Source: Clostridiales bacterium
GTDB taxonomy: Bacteria > Bacillota > Clostridia > Oscillospirales > CAG-272
Direction: 5' to 3'
Assembly: GCA_016280525.1 (NCBI GenBank)
Contig: JAEEGW010000069.1
Location: forward strand, 1 to 9,692
DNA: 9,692 nucleotides
Made by a program: the position numbers and the translations under genes
Shown here: in pieces, positions 1 to 6,239 of the stretch
Position numbering within the stretch: the first letter of the stretch is position 1
Layout: each line of letters begins with the position of its first letter
Notes under the pieces: model-generated
What the model saw: the letters and a program-made list of their open reading frames with translations, nothing else
Databases searched by the model: none
What the model was told of the DNA's origin: nothing

Positions 1-1
1 C

Positions 2-268
2 ATCTCCGTACTTTTAAAAGCCGCATCCGAGACCGTGCGCCGCAAGGATATCGATATTAAGGCGGACGAGAGCGGCATATCGCGCCTTATAATCTCGGAC
101 GGCGTTGTAAATACCGAAAACTTAAAAAAAGCCGGCAAAGACGAAAAGTGGCTAAAAAAACAGCTTGACCAAAGCAAACTCTGCGCAAAAGACGTTTTTA
201 TGATGACGTGCAGCGACACGTCAGGGGTATATACAGTCAAAAAACAGAAAAAAGGAGGAGGAAAATGA
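2..268 (+). CDS. DUF421 (YetF-type) membrane protein, C-terminal part; 5' end outside window
   Basis: The reading frame is open from base 2, so the GTG at 35 is probably internal and the gene starts upstream of the window. The 88 visible residues match the cytosolic C-terminal part of DUF421 proteins: a short beta segment (RLIISDGVVNTENLKKA), a helical stretch (KWLKKQLDQS) and a final strand pair ending in GVYTV, corresponding to the family's 'nGk...eNLkka...LL..LR...v..a.le..G.lsv' pattern. Full-length members have N-terminal membrane helices, which would lie upstream. Family members occur widely in spore-forming Firmicutes, and some have been linked to spore membrane properties; no specific role can be assigned here. 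The stop TGA overlaps the next start (ATGA, 265-268), and the last codons (KKGGGK) also form the ribosome site of the next gene. The DUF421 call is by pattern recognition. Confidence 0.72.
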   Translation: MSVLLKAASETVRRKDIDIKADESGISRLIISDGVVNTENLKKAGKDEKWLKKQLDQSKLCAKDVFMMTCSDTSGVYTVKKQKKGGGK

Positions 269-633
269 GAGCTTTAATCATATCCGCGGTGCTTTTTGCC
301 GTTGTTGTGATATTCGTTTTTTCATCGTCAGCGTGGCTGTCGGGCTTTTTTTCAAGGCTCTTATACGAGGCGGAAGGTCTGGCTGACATAGATTCGCCCG
401 ACGTTTCCGTTTTGGCGGACAAAACCGCAGACGAATGGAAAAAAGGCAAGTTCGCCGTGCTTTTATTCTTTGACAAAGAAGAAACGGACAATATAGACGC
501 CTCGCTTGACAAACTGATAAACGCGGCAAAAAACAAAGACGAAAAAGAATATACCGCGGCTAAAATCCAGCTGCGGTATGAGATAAAACGTATGAAAGAT
601 ATGCTTGATATCAGATTTGAAAATATATTTTAG
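265..633 (+). CDS. DUF4363 family protein, single N-terminal membrane anchor
   Basis: This 122-residue protein begins MRALIISAVLFAVVVIFVF, one hydrophobic segment at residues 3-23, followed by a soluble, charged, mostly helical region. The motif WKKGKFAVLLFFDKEETDNID and the following helical repeats are typical of DUF4363, a small family that often follows DUF421 genes in Clostridia and Bacilli. Expected location is membrane-anchored with the helical domain outside the cytosol. The start is ATG 265, with an excellent AAAGGAGGAGG ribosome site at 250-260 that lies within the coding end of the upstream gene; the two are almost certainly translationally coupled and one operon. The frame extends back to an upstream ATG at 208, but that would overlap the neighbour heavily and has no good ribosome site. 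Biochemical function is unknown. Confidence 0.78.
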   Translation: MRALIISAVLFAVVVIFVFSSSAWLSGFFSRLLYEAEGLADIDSPDVSVLADKTADEWKKGKFAVLLFFDKEETDNIDASLDKLINAAKNKDEKEYTAAKIQLRYEIKRMKDMLDIRFENIF

Positions 634-635
634 TA

Positions 636-1313
636 TCAGACGCCGTAAACTTTTGAAGAAGCGGAAAGGCGCCAGATGTACGGGTCTCCGTCCTCTCTTT
701 TGAGGAATATAAGCTCGTATACGCCCACGGATACGCTGTTTTTGACGAAAGACAAAGTCAGCCTGTACGTGTGCTCCGTCTCTTTCGCTTCGTGTACGGT
801 ATAGTTTATCTCGCAGTCCGTAGTATGTCCCACGAGGACGAAAGCGTCTATTTTGTCAAGATACGAATACATGGCGGTGGATCTCACCGTCGCTTTTCTT
901 TTTCCGCCGAAATACGTGTAGACCGTGTTTTCGTAATCGGAGAGCGGTATGAGCGCGTTGACGCTCAGCTCCGGATACGCTTCGCTGAATTTCTCCATCA
1001 TGCTTTTGTTTGCGGAGTATTTTGAATAAAACGTGCCCGTAAGATAGTTCAGCACCACGTCTATATAGTCGCCCGAAACGTCTGAGAACGAATCAAACGT
1101 TATAATACTGTCGCCGAAGCAGATTATTTTTGCGCACGACGCGAGAAAACGCACGTTCTCGTCGTCAAGAGGCAGCTCGGCCGCGATCTCTTCACCCGCG
1201 TAATCCGTGTTGTCTATACCGAGGACCGCGCAGATCTTATCGTAGACCTTTCCCTGACAGGAGCAGAGAAACAGCGTGCAGATTATTAAAGTTATGGCGA
1301 TAAATCTTTTCAT
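636..1313 (-). CDS. small secreted lipoprotein, family not recognised
   Basis: This 225-residue protein has a clear lipoprotein signal: MKR, a hydrophobic core FIAITLIICTLFL, then the lipobox L-C-S-C with Cys19 as lipidation site, so it should be anchored on the outer face of the cell membrane. The mature part is mixed alpha/beta with beta-rich C-terminal strands (TYRLTLSFVKNSVSVGVYELIFLK) and ends WRLSASSKVYGV, resembling small extracytoplasmic sensor or binding modules, but I do not recognise a family. The start ATG (1311-1313) overlaps the stop of the upstream Ppx/GppA gene in an ATGA arrangement, and no strong ribosome site precedes it, so translational coupling is likely. The frame continues upstream to 1406, but that extension lies inside the ppx gene and has no signal peptide. 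Its stop is 2 bp from the stop of the convergent DUF4363 gene. Confidence 0.8.
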   Translation of the reverse strand: MKRFIAITLIICTLFLCSCQGKVYDKICAVLGIDNTDYAGEEIAAELPLDDENVRFLASCAKIICFGDSIITFDSFSDVSGDYIDVVLNYLTGTFYSKYSANKSMMEKFSEAYPELSVNALIPLSDYENTVYTYFGGKRKATVRSTAMYSYLDKIDAFVLVGHTTDCEINYTVHEAKETEHTYRLTLSFVKNSVSVGVYELIFLKREDGDPYIWRLSASSKVYGV

Positions 1314-2206
1314 TTTACGTATCCATTTCGTATAAGTGCGGCGGCGTAGCCTTTGCGGCAGGTGCTTTTGCAGTGCTTTACGACAGTGCAGCCGAGCGCG
1401 GAGCAAATGCAGATATGCGCGTAAATACCGGCAAATACGGTGTCGTACCGCTCCGGCGTAAGCTCTTTTGCGGCGGCGATCGCTTTTTCTTTGTCCGCTT
1501 TACATAAGTTGTAAAAGTCCGTAAGCTGTGTCAGTTCCGCTTCCGATCTTGAACCGCCTCTCAGACGGCTGTAAAGCTTGAACATCCCGCTTGACGTGCC
1601 GCCGCAGGCGTAAAGCTGTTTCATCCCCGAGCTCAGATCAAATTCTTTTATATATGCGTCCGCAAGTTCGGCAATGCGCTTTTCCTGCTCGGTATCGGGT
1701 ATTATATCTATCTTAAAATCGTGGCAGACGGAGCGGCTGCCGAAAGGCAGGCTTACGCTTTTTACAAGGTTGCCGTTTTTTATGAAATTCAGCTCGGTCG
1801 AGCCGCCGCCCATGTCGGAGAGCACGCCGTGATCCGTTCCGCCGTCCGACTGAAACGCTTCAAAGCAGAGCTGAGCTTCCATTTTGCCCGATATTATCTC
1901 CACTTCAAGCCCGGTGCGCTTTTTTATTTTTTCAAGCACTTCGTCCGCGTTGCTGATACCCCGCAGGCTCTGAGTGGCGTAGGGAAATATCCTGTATACG
2001 CCGTTTTCATGGCATACGGCGCGGAACCTGTTCATAATATTGACCAGTATATCTATGCCTTCACCGTCAAGGACGCCGCCGTCCTTGTGGTCTGCGGTCA
2101 TATCTTTTTCTATGTATTTTTTCTTTAATTCAAGGCTGCCGTCTTTATATTTGTATATCTCGGCTTTCGCCGTGTTGGAGCCTATATCGATCACCGCGAA
2201 TCTCAC
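1310..2206 (-). CDS. Ppx/GppA family phosphatase (exopolyphosphatase / pppGpp phosphohydrolase type)
   Basis: This 298-residue protein is the short, two-domain (ASKHA fold) form of Ppx/GppA; it lacks the C-terminal HD-like domains of the E. coli enzymes. Visible motifs: phosphate-1 loop IDIGSNT at 6-12, ATQSLR at 77-82, ISGKMEA at 105-111, phosphate-2 loop DMGGGSTE at 131-138, and the nucleotide-site glycine loop CGGTSSG at 201-207. Glu110 and Glu138 correspond to the two catalytic glutamates (E121 and E150 in E. coli Ppx), so the enzyme should be active although the first Glu of the usual EEA is Met here. The family releases terminal phosphate from polyphosphate or from pppGpp; the sequence does not decide which. 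The start is GTG 2206, with GGAG at 2215-2218 on the minus strand, spaced 8 nt. It is followed by an ATGA-overlapping lipoprotein gene and is divergent from sigK. Confidence 0.9.
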   Translation of the reverse strand: MRFAVIDIGSNTAKAEIYKYKDGSLELKKKYIEKDMTADHKDGGVLDGEGIDILVNIMNRFRAVCHENGVYRIFPYATQSLRGISNADEVLEKIKKRTGLEVEIISGKMEAQLCFEAFQSDGGTDHGVLSDMGGGSTELNFIKNGNLVKSVSLPFGSRSVCHDFKIDIIPDTEQEKRIAELADAYIKEFDLSSGMKQLYACGGTSSGMFKLYSRLRGGSRSEAELTQLTDFYNLCKADKEKAIAAAKELTPERYDTVFAGIYAHICICSALGCTVVKHCKSTCRKGYAAALIRNGYVK

Positions 2207-2300
2207 CGTTTTGTCTCCGTTTAGTTGTTAGATATAATCATAATCCACCCGTGTTTAATACGTAATAACAGAATGTAAATAAATATGAAAAATTGCGAAA

Positions 2301-2308
2301 AGAAGGTG
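2301..2308 (+). promoter_or_regulatory. ribosome binding site fixing the sigK start
   Basis: AGAAGGTG lies 5 nt upstream of ATG 2314. The in-frame TTG at 2293 has no comparable site and would add seven residues ahead of the hydrophobic pro-peptide, so ATG 2314 is the better start. Confidence 0.7.
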
Positions 2309-2313
2309 TTTGT

Positions 2314-3006
2314 ATGTTTGAAAGCATAGCCGCTCTGATTTACGGATTTCTGTATCTGTTTTTGAAAATATCCGATTCGGACGCGTTCCCGCCGCCGCTT
2401 TCGCCAAAAGAGGAAGAGGAGTGCTTCAAGCTGATGAAGCAGGGCGACAGAGAGGCGCGGCAGAAGCTTATAACGCACAATCTGCGGCTCGTCGCGCATA
2501 TCGTCAAAAAATACTATTCCGGTACGGATCCGGAGGAGCTTATCTCAACGGGGACGGTGGGACTTATAAAAGCCGTTGATACGTTCGATCCGGAAAACGG
2601 CACGCGTTTCGCTACATACGCGAGCAGATGCCTGCAAAACGAGATACTTATGCAGTTCCGCGCGCAGAAAAAATTTCAGAACGAGGTCTCCGTAAACGAT
2701 ACGATAGACACGGACAAAGACGGCAATCCGCTGACGTACGGCGACATAATCTCAACGGACGAGGATATAGCGGACACGATAGAGCTGAAATTCAAAACGA
2801 AAAAAGCGCTTGACTATATTATGAACGGACTGACGGAGAGGGAGCGGAAAATTATGATAATGCGCTACGGCATAGGCGGCGGCAAAGCTCTGACGCAGAG
2901 AGAAACGGCAGAGCACCTCGGCATTTCGCGCTCTTACGTTTCTCGCATAGAAAAATCCGCGCTCGACAAATTAAGAGCCCACATGAAAAAGTTCGGCTAT
3001 GAATAA
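2314..3006 (+). CDS. sigK: RNA polymerase sporulation sigma factor SigK (pro-sigma-K)
   Basis: This 230-residue sigma-70 family protein resembles B. subtilis pro-SigK along its length. Residues 1-20 (MFESIAALIYGFLYLFLKIS) are hydrophobic, like the pro-sequence removed by SpoIVFB, and AFPPPLS at 24-30 matches the conserved AFPQPLS of SigK. Region 2 follows: HNLRLVAHIVKKY near 55-67, DPEELISTGTVGLIKAVDTF near 72-91, then FATYASRCLQNEILMQFR (99-116), the -10 recognition helix area. Region 4 ends with the helix-turn-helix LTQRETAEHLGISRSYVSRIEK (193-214). SigK directs late mother-cell transcription (coat, cortex and spore maturation). The gene is uninterrupted, with no skin-type prophage insertion, and a SipL-like gene follows 51 bp downstream. 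In known systems sigK is transcribed by SigE plus SpoIIID; I could not find a convincing SigE promoter in 2207-2300. Confidence 0.93.
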   Translation: MFESIAALIYGFLYLFLKISDSDAFPPPLSPKEEEECFKLMKQGDREARQKLITHNLRLVAHIVKKYYSGTDPEELISTGTVGLIKAVDTFDPENGTRFATYASRCLQNEILMQFRAQKKFQNEVSVNDTIDTDKDGNPLTYGDIISTDEDIADTIELKFKTKKALDYIMNGLTERERKIMIMRYGIGGGKALTQRETAEHLGISRSYVSRIEKSALDKLRAHMKKFGYE

Positions 3007-3045
3007 CGGCAGATCGGGATGAATATATTTTACAAAGAACAAACC

Positions 3046-3052
3046 GGAGGTG
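3046..3052 (+). promoter_or_regulatory. ribosome binding site selecting a TTG start for the sipL-like gene
   Basis: GGAGGTG at 3046-3052 is followed by TTG at 3058, 7 nt after GGAGG. The upstream in-frame ATG at 3019 has only a weak purine stretch and would add 13 poorly conserved-looking residues. The TTG start is preferred. Confidence 0.7.
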
Positions 3053-3057
3053 TTATT

Positions 3058-4536
3058 TTGAACAAGAGCTTTATAAACTGGAAAAGAACGGCGCAGATGC
3101 CGGCTCTGGCGGAGGCGGGCGGCGAATACATACTGCCGAACGACCGCCCGGACGTGAAAAAGATACTGCACGTGTTTACCTATCTTAAGAAAAACGGCTG
3201 TTTTTTCGATCCGCCGGGCATGACCGCGGACGCGGAGCTTTCGTTTATTATCGTTTACATGGGTGACGACGGAAAGCTCCATTCCGTAAAATACAAGGCG
3301 CCTGTGTCGGTTAAGGCGCAGAGCGGCGAAACGGACGAGGCGGAGACCGCAACAGCGGTGTTTTCACCGCCGGATACGCAGATACGTCTGTCAAACCCGC
3401 GCAAATTCCAGATAAAATGCAGAGTGCCCGTCAGCTTTTACGCGTACGGAAAAGAAGAGAATACGCCGTATATAGAAGGCGTCCAGGACGCCGGACTTCA
3501 GTGCCTTGAAAAAAACGGCGTGACGTACTCGGTATCGTCCGCGCGCGACGATTCCGTGCCGTATTCGTTTGACGTCAGTCTGCCGGACTCCTGCCCGGAA
3601 CCGGAATCGCTTTTAAGCTCGTACGCGGTGACGTCGACCCCGACGGTAACCGCCTCGGAGGGCAAGGCGAATATCAGCTTTTCAGTCGATCTCACGTTTC
3701 TGTATATCACGTCGGACGGCGCCGCAGCGTCGTATCAGACCAAAACGGATATAAACCATGAAATAGCGGCGGATAATATGACGCCGGATTCCGTCTGCCG
3801 CGGAAATATCTGTATAGATGAGGTGCACTGCGAGCTTACGACGGACAAAAACGGAGAAATGCGCGTGATAGAGGTAGATCTTACGTATAACGCGGAGGTC
3901 CTATATGAAACGGCTGAGGCGGGCGTGTACGTTTCCGATATGTATTCAACGGAGTTCGAGAGCAAGCAAACGTACGGCGAAATGACGCTGCGGCACGCGC
4001 TGCCCGTTTTCAACACGCATTTTTCGGTAAGCGGAAGCGCGGAGGGAGAATACGAGGGGGATGTGCTGTTCGCCACGGCGGAGTGCGGGAATTATCAGTT
4101 GACAAACGAAAATTCCGGCACGGTCATAACGGGAGATATAGATATTTACACGGTGATAAACGGGGACGGCGAGCTTGAAGGGCAGACGGCAACCGTGCCT
4201 TTCCGCGCGATCCTGCAGTACACGATGAACGAAGGCGGAGAGTATTTCGCGGACGTGTCCGTCGGTATGCCGACGGTACGGACAGACAAAAACACGCTTT
4301 ACGCCGACGCCGAGCTTTACGTTTCGATTTACGGAACGGAGTACGAAACGGTGAAGACCGTATCGACTATGACCATAAGCGACACGCCGGTGAATAAGGA
4401 AAAGCCGTCTTTGCGCCTTTACAGACCCGACCCCGACGAGACCGACTGGGATACGGCGAAAAAATACAGGGTATCGGTCGACGAACTGCAAAGAGCGAAC
4501 GCGGAGAACAAGAGGCGGATCTATATAATACCGTAA
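3058..4536 (+). CDS. sipL: SipL-like spore morphogenesis protein (DUF3794/SPOCS repeats with C-terminal LysM-like domain)
   Basis: This 492-residue protein (TTG start) has no signal peptide or membrane segment. It starts with a strand and the motif ILPNDRPDVKKILHV (25-39), the equivalent of the 'vPDvkPDi.kIl' signature of DUF3794/SPOCS domains. LSNPRKFQIKCRVPVSFYAYG (111-131) matches a second typical SPOCS stretch ('vN.RKi.vra.v'). Two more beta-rich SPOCS-like blocks fill roughly 160-430. The C-terminus (451-492), with DPDETDWDTAKKYRVSVDELQRAN and final IYIIP, is a LysM fold diverged in its first loop, where the usual GDTL is replaced. This order and length match C. difficile SipL (about 520 residues), which binds SpoIVA during coat assembly in the mother cell. 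Position 51 bp after sigK suggests one sporulation operon. Other DUF3794 paralogues exist, so the exact orthology is inferred. Confidence 0.83.
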   Translation: MNKSFINWKRTAQMPALAEAGGEYILPNDRPDVKKILHVFTYLKKNGCFFDPPGMTADAELSFIIVYMGDDGKLHSVKYKAPVSVKAQSGETDEAETATAVFSPPDTQIRLSNPRKFQIKCRVPVSFYAYGKEENTPYIEGVQDAGLQCLEKNGVTYSVSSARDDSVPYSFDVSLPDSCPEPESLLSSYAVTSTPTVTASEGKANISFSVDLTFLYITSDGAAASYQTKTDINHEIAADNMTPDSVCRGNICIDEVHCELTTDKNGEMRVIEVDLTYNAEVLYETAEAGVYVSDMYSTEFESKQTYGEMTLRHALPVFNTHFSVSGSAEGEYEGDVLFATAECGNYQLTNENSGTVITGDIDIYTVINGDGELEGQTATVPFRAILQYTMNEGGEYFADVSVGMPTVRTDKNTLYADAELYVSIYGTEYETVKTVSTMTISDTPVNKEKPSLRLYRPDPDETDWDTAKKYRVSVDELQRANAENKRRIYIIP

Positions 4537-4541
4537 AAAGC

Positions 4542-4767
4542 AGGGGCGACCATCGGTCGTCCGTTTTAAAAAATAAATAATAAAGAAGAAAGAAGAAAGA
4601 ATAAAAACCGGTGTCGGCGGAGCCGACGATCTGTGCGCTTCGCGCATTTGGGTGGTCCCGCCCCTCAACACCCCCCAAACCCCCTCTTACCCCTCCCATC
4701 AAATCACAGATTTGAGGGGGCGGCGCACGGTGGACGTGGGGGGGCGGCGGCTCGACGCCCCGATTGT
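4542..4767 (+). repeat. hairpin-rich repeat unit 1 (226 bp)
   Basis: First of three tandem units in the gene-free stretch 4537-5190. It begins 5 bp after the sipL stop. Order of parts: head hairpin GGGCGACC/GGTCGTCC (4544-4562, one G-T wobble); A/G-rich linker (4563-4606); hairpin 1 GTCGGC-GGA-GCCGAC (4613-4627); hairpin 2 TGCGC-TTC-GCGCA (4634-4646); C-rich block (4658-4697); hairpin 3 TCAAATC-ACA-GATTTGA (4699-4715); G-rich tail ending CGACGCCCCGATTGT. No coding gene is credible here. Confidence 0.85.
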
Positions 4768-4991
4768 AGGGGCGACCATTGGTCGTCCGTTTTAAAGAAT
4801 AAATAATAAAGAAGAAAGAAAAAAGAATAAAGAATAAAACCGGTGTCGGCTGCGCCGACGAATTATGGTGGGTTCCCACCCCTCAAGGCGCTGCGCGCCA
4901 CCCCCCATACCCCCCTGTCCCCTCCCACAATCTCTTCACGAGATTGTGGGGCACAGCAACGTAGGGAGCGGCGGCTCGACGCCCCGATTGT
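4768..4991 (+). repeat. hairpin-rich repeat unit 2 (224 bp)
   Basis: Same order of parts as unit 1. Head hairpin at 4770-4788; A/G-rich linker to about 4838; hairpin 1 GTCGGC-TGC-GCCGAC (4845-4859); hairpin 2 GGTGG-GTTC-CCACC (4867-4880); an extra hairpin GGCGC-TGC-GCGCC (4887-4899) inserted in the C-rich block; C-rich block to 4926; hairpin 3 CCACAATCTC-TTCAC-GAGATTGTGG (4925-4949); tail GCGGCTCGACGCCCCGATTG shared with unit 1. Confidence 0.85.
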
Positions 4992-5157
4992 AGGGGCGAC
5001 CATCGGTCGTCCGTCTTAAAGAATAAAGAATAAAGAAGAAAGAATAAAGAATAAAAACCGGTGTCGCTTCGCGACGTTCTGTGTCGCTGCGCGACATTTG
5101 GGGCTCCCGCACCCCCCTGACCGCCCCAAACCCCACCATCCCCCCGAGATATCGGGG
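4992..5157 (+). repeat. hairpin-rich repeat unit 3 (shortened)
   Basis: Head hairpin at 4994-5012; A/G-rich linker to about 5056; hairpin 1 GTCGC-TTC-GCGAC (5063-5075); hairpin 2 TGTCGC-TGC-GCGACA (5082-5096); C-rich block (5107-5145); hairpin 3 CCCCGA-GATA-TCGGGG (5142-5157). It lacks the G-rich tail seen in units 1 and 2 and is the last copy of the first cluster. A further small hairpin, ATTGCTCC-GAC-GGAACAAT, lies at 5169-5187 between it and the terminator. Confidence 0.8.
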
Positions 5158-5190
5158 CTTTCAGGCATTATTGCTCCGACGGAACAATAT

Positions 5191-5227
5191 AACAAAAAAC
5201 CGGGGCTGACGTGACCGTCAGCCCCGG
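5191..5227 (-). terminator. intrinsic terminator of the YD-repeat lipoprotein gene
   Basis: A perfect 11-bp GC-rich stem, CCGGGGCTGAC (5200-5210) with GTCAGCCCCGG (5217-5227), encloses a 6-nt loop. Read on the minus strand, the stem starts 7 nt after the lipoprotein stop codon and is followed directly by TTTTTTGTT, a textbook rho-independent terminator. On the plus strand the stem is followed by TGCCTTTTTAAT, so it could also weakly stop transcription arriving through the repeat cluster. Confidence 0.92.
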
Positions 5228-5234
5228 TGCCTTT

Positions 5235-6056
5235 TTAATAATCCACTCCGACGAGATTTCCGTCGCCGTCGTATCTTTCTTCTCTTAACTTCTTGCCGCT
5301 TTCATCGTAGACGTATTTGTAGGAATAGTTTACCGTGCCGTCGGCGTTATAGCTCGTATATCCCATTGGCTTGCCGTCAACGTTGTTGTAAACGTCGTAG
5401 CTTACAAGCTCGTTGTCCTGGTTTACCGTGGTGGTCTTCGTCATCCAGCCGTCCTCGTCGTATTCAAACGTCGTTATCGAATATCTTTCCGGCTGGTTTA
5501 CCCAGTTCGGGTAATACTTCTTTTTGCTGTATTTTTTCGGATGCTCCCCGTCCTTGTCGTCGTATTCAAAAAACGTCTTGTTCGTAGCGACGTTTTCCGT
5601 GCCCCAGCCGGTGTCCTCTATAAGACGGTCGTACTCGTCGTATACCCTCTCGACCTTCATAAGCGCGCCGGAGTTCCAGAAAAACCACGCCATAACTGTG
5701 CAGTTGCCGCGCTCGTCGTATTCGTAATCTATTGACGCGGTCTGCGAGCCGTTTTTGTCAAAGCTCTTTTTGTTTACTATGCGGTCGTTTTCCCAGGTCT
5801 GAGTGTGTACGAATATAAGATTTCCTTCGCCGTCGTAGTGGCTCAGCTTGGTAATATGCCCGTTCTCGTCCGTTTCAACGACGTCCGGGCTTTCGGTAAC
5901 GCCTGCTTCGTTTCCTTCTTGCAGCGTAAGATCCTCCAAAAGCTCACCGAGCGAACCTATGATGCCGGACAGATCGCCCAACTGCGAGCAGGACGACAGG
6001 CATATCACAGCCGCGAGTACGACCGCCGCAAAGGCGGCAAATCTGAATTTTTTCAT
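5235..6056 (-). CDS. lipoprotein with YD-type (RHS-like) beta repeats
   Basis: This 273-residue protein has a lipoprotein signal peptide: MKKFRF, hydrophobic core AAFAAVVLAAVICL, lipobox L-S-S-C with Cys23. A short helical linker (24-60) follows, and then about ten loosely periodic repeats built on 'Y/F-D-x-x-G-x-(L/x)', for example HYDGEGNLI (73-81), SFDKNGS, EYDERGNC, VYDEYDRLIE, EYDEDGWMTK, SYNADGTVN, VYDESGKK and RYDGDGNLVG. Such repeats form extended beta-sheet surfaces in RHS/YD proteins and related cell-surface lipoproteins; no toxin domain or protease core is present, so a plain surface-exposed binding or structural protein is more likely. It has its own promoter (TTGAAA/TATAAT), ribosome site (AAAGGAGC, 5 nt before ATG) and terminator, so it is a single-gene unit divergent from the operon at 6240. 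Function is unknown. Confidence 0.85.
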   Translation of the reverse strand: MKKFRFAAFAAVVLAAVICLSSCSQLGDLSGIIGSLGELLEDLTLQEGNEAGVTESPDVVETDENGHITKLSHYDGEGNLIFVHTQTWENDRIVNKKSFDKNGSQTASIDYEYDERGNCTVMAWFFWNSGALMKVERVYDEYDRLIEDTGWGTENVATNKTFFEYDDKDGEHPKKYSKKKYYPNWVNQPERYSITTFEYDEDGWMTKTTTVNQDNELVSYDVYNNVDGKPMGYTSYNADGTVNYSYKYVYDESGKKLREERYDGDGNLVGVDY

Positions 6057-6104
6057 ATTATGCTCCTTTCTGTTTCGTGCGGGAATTCGTTACTATGTGA
6101 TTTG

Positions 6105-6133
6105 ATTATACGCTTAAATTATGAATTTTTCAA
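6105..6133 (-). promoter_or_regulatory. sigma-A type promoter of the YD-repeat lipoprotein gene
   Basis: On the minus strand, TTGAAA (6128-6133) is followed after exactly 17 nt by a perfect TATAAT (6105-6110). It lies 49 bp upstream of the ATG at 6056. The match and spacing to the housekeeping consensus are strong. Confidence 0.83.
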
Positions 6134-6167
6134 TCACGCATAATATTATTTCAGATCCGACATTCTA

Positions 6168-6196
6168 TTGACTTTTATCATATTATGTGTTATATT
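6168..6196 (+). promoter_or_regulatory. sigma-A type extended -10 promoter of the five-gene operon
   Basis: TTGACT (6168-6173) is followed after 17 nt by TATATT (6191-6196), preceded by TGT (6188-6190), an extended -10 element. Transcription should start near 6203, giving a leader of about 37 nt before the ATG at 6240. Its -35 element lies 34 bp from that of the divergent lipoprotein promoter, close enough for shared regulation by one bound protein. Confidence 0.85.
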
Positions 6197-6239
6197 AAAA
6201 AAGAAAAATATTCTTGTTTGCGTTTTTAAGGAGAACAGT

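Noticed and set aside
1310..2206. Possible loss of catalytic activity in Ppx/GppA because the ISGxEEA motif reads ISGKMEA
   Set aside because: The residue matching catalytic E121 of E. coli Ppx is the second Glu of the motif, kept here as Glu110; Glu138 of GGGSTE is also kept.
2207..2313. SigE promoter for sigK
   Set aside because: Weak resemblance at 2238-2244 (TCATAAT) was considered, but no acceptable CATACA-type -10 lies at the right spacing. A regulator-dependent promoter cannot be excluded.
3946..4671. Minus-strand open frame of 241 codons over the 3' half of sipL
   Set aside because: It is antisense to a well-supported gene in a biased-codon region; composition is Arg/Val-rich and no domain is visible.
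4367..4879. Long minus-strand open frame (170 codons) across units 1 and 2, with RTT(D/N)GRP-type peptides in each copy
   Set aside because: It is the translation of the repeat: the reading depends on hairpin sequence, the unit length (224-226 bp) is not a multiple of three so the frame shifts between copies, and it overlaps the end of sipL. Low stop frequency is explained by the GC-rich hairpins.
4542..5157. CRISPR array
   Set aside because: Units are about 225 bp, not 25-40 bp repeats with unique spacers of similar size, and repeats hold several different hairpins. No cas genes are present.
5235..6056. RHS/YD polymorphic toxin
   Set aside because: Only 273 residues, with a lipoprotein signal and scattered YD-like repeats; there is no RHS core signature, no C-terminal toxin domain and no adjacent immunity gene.
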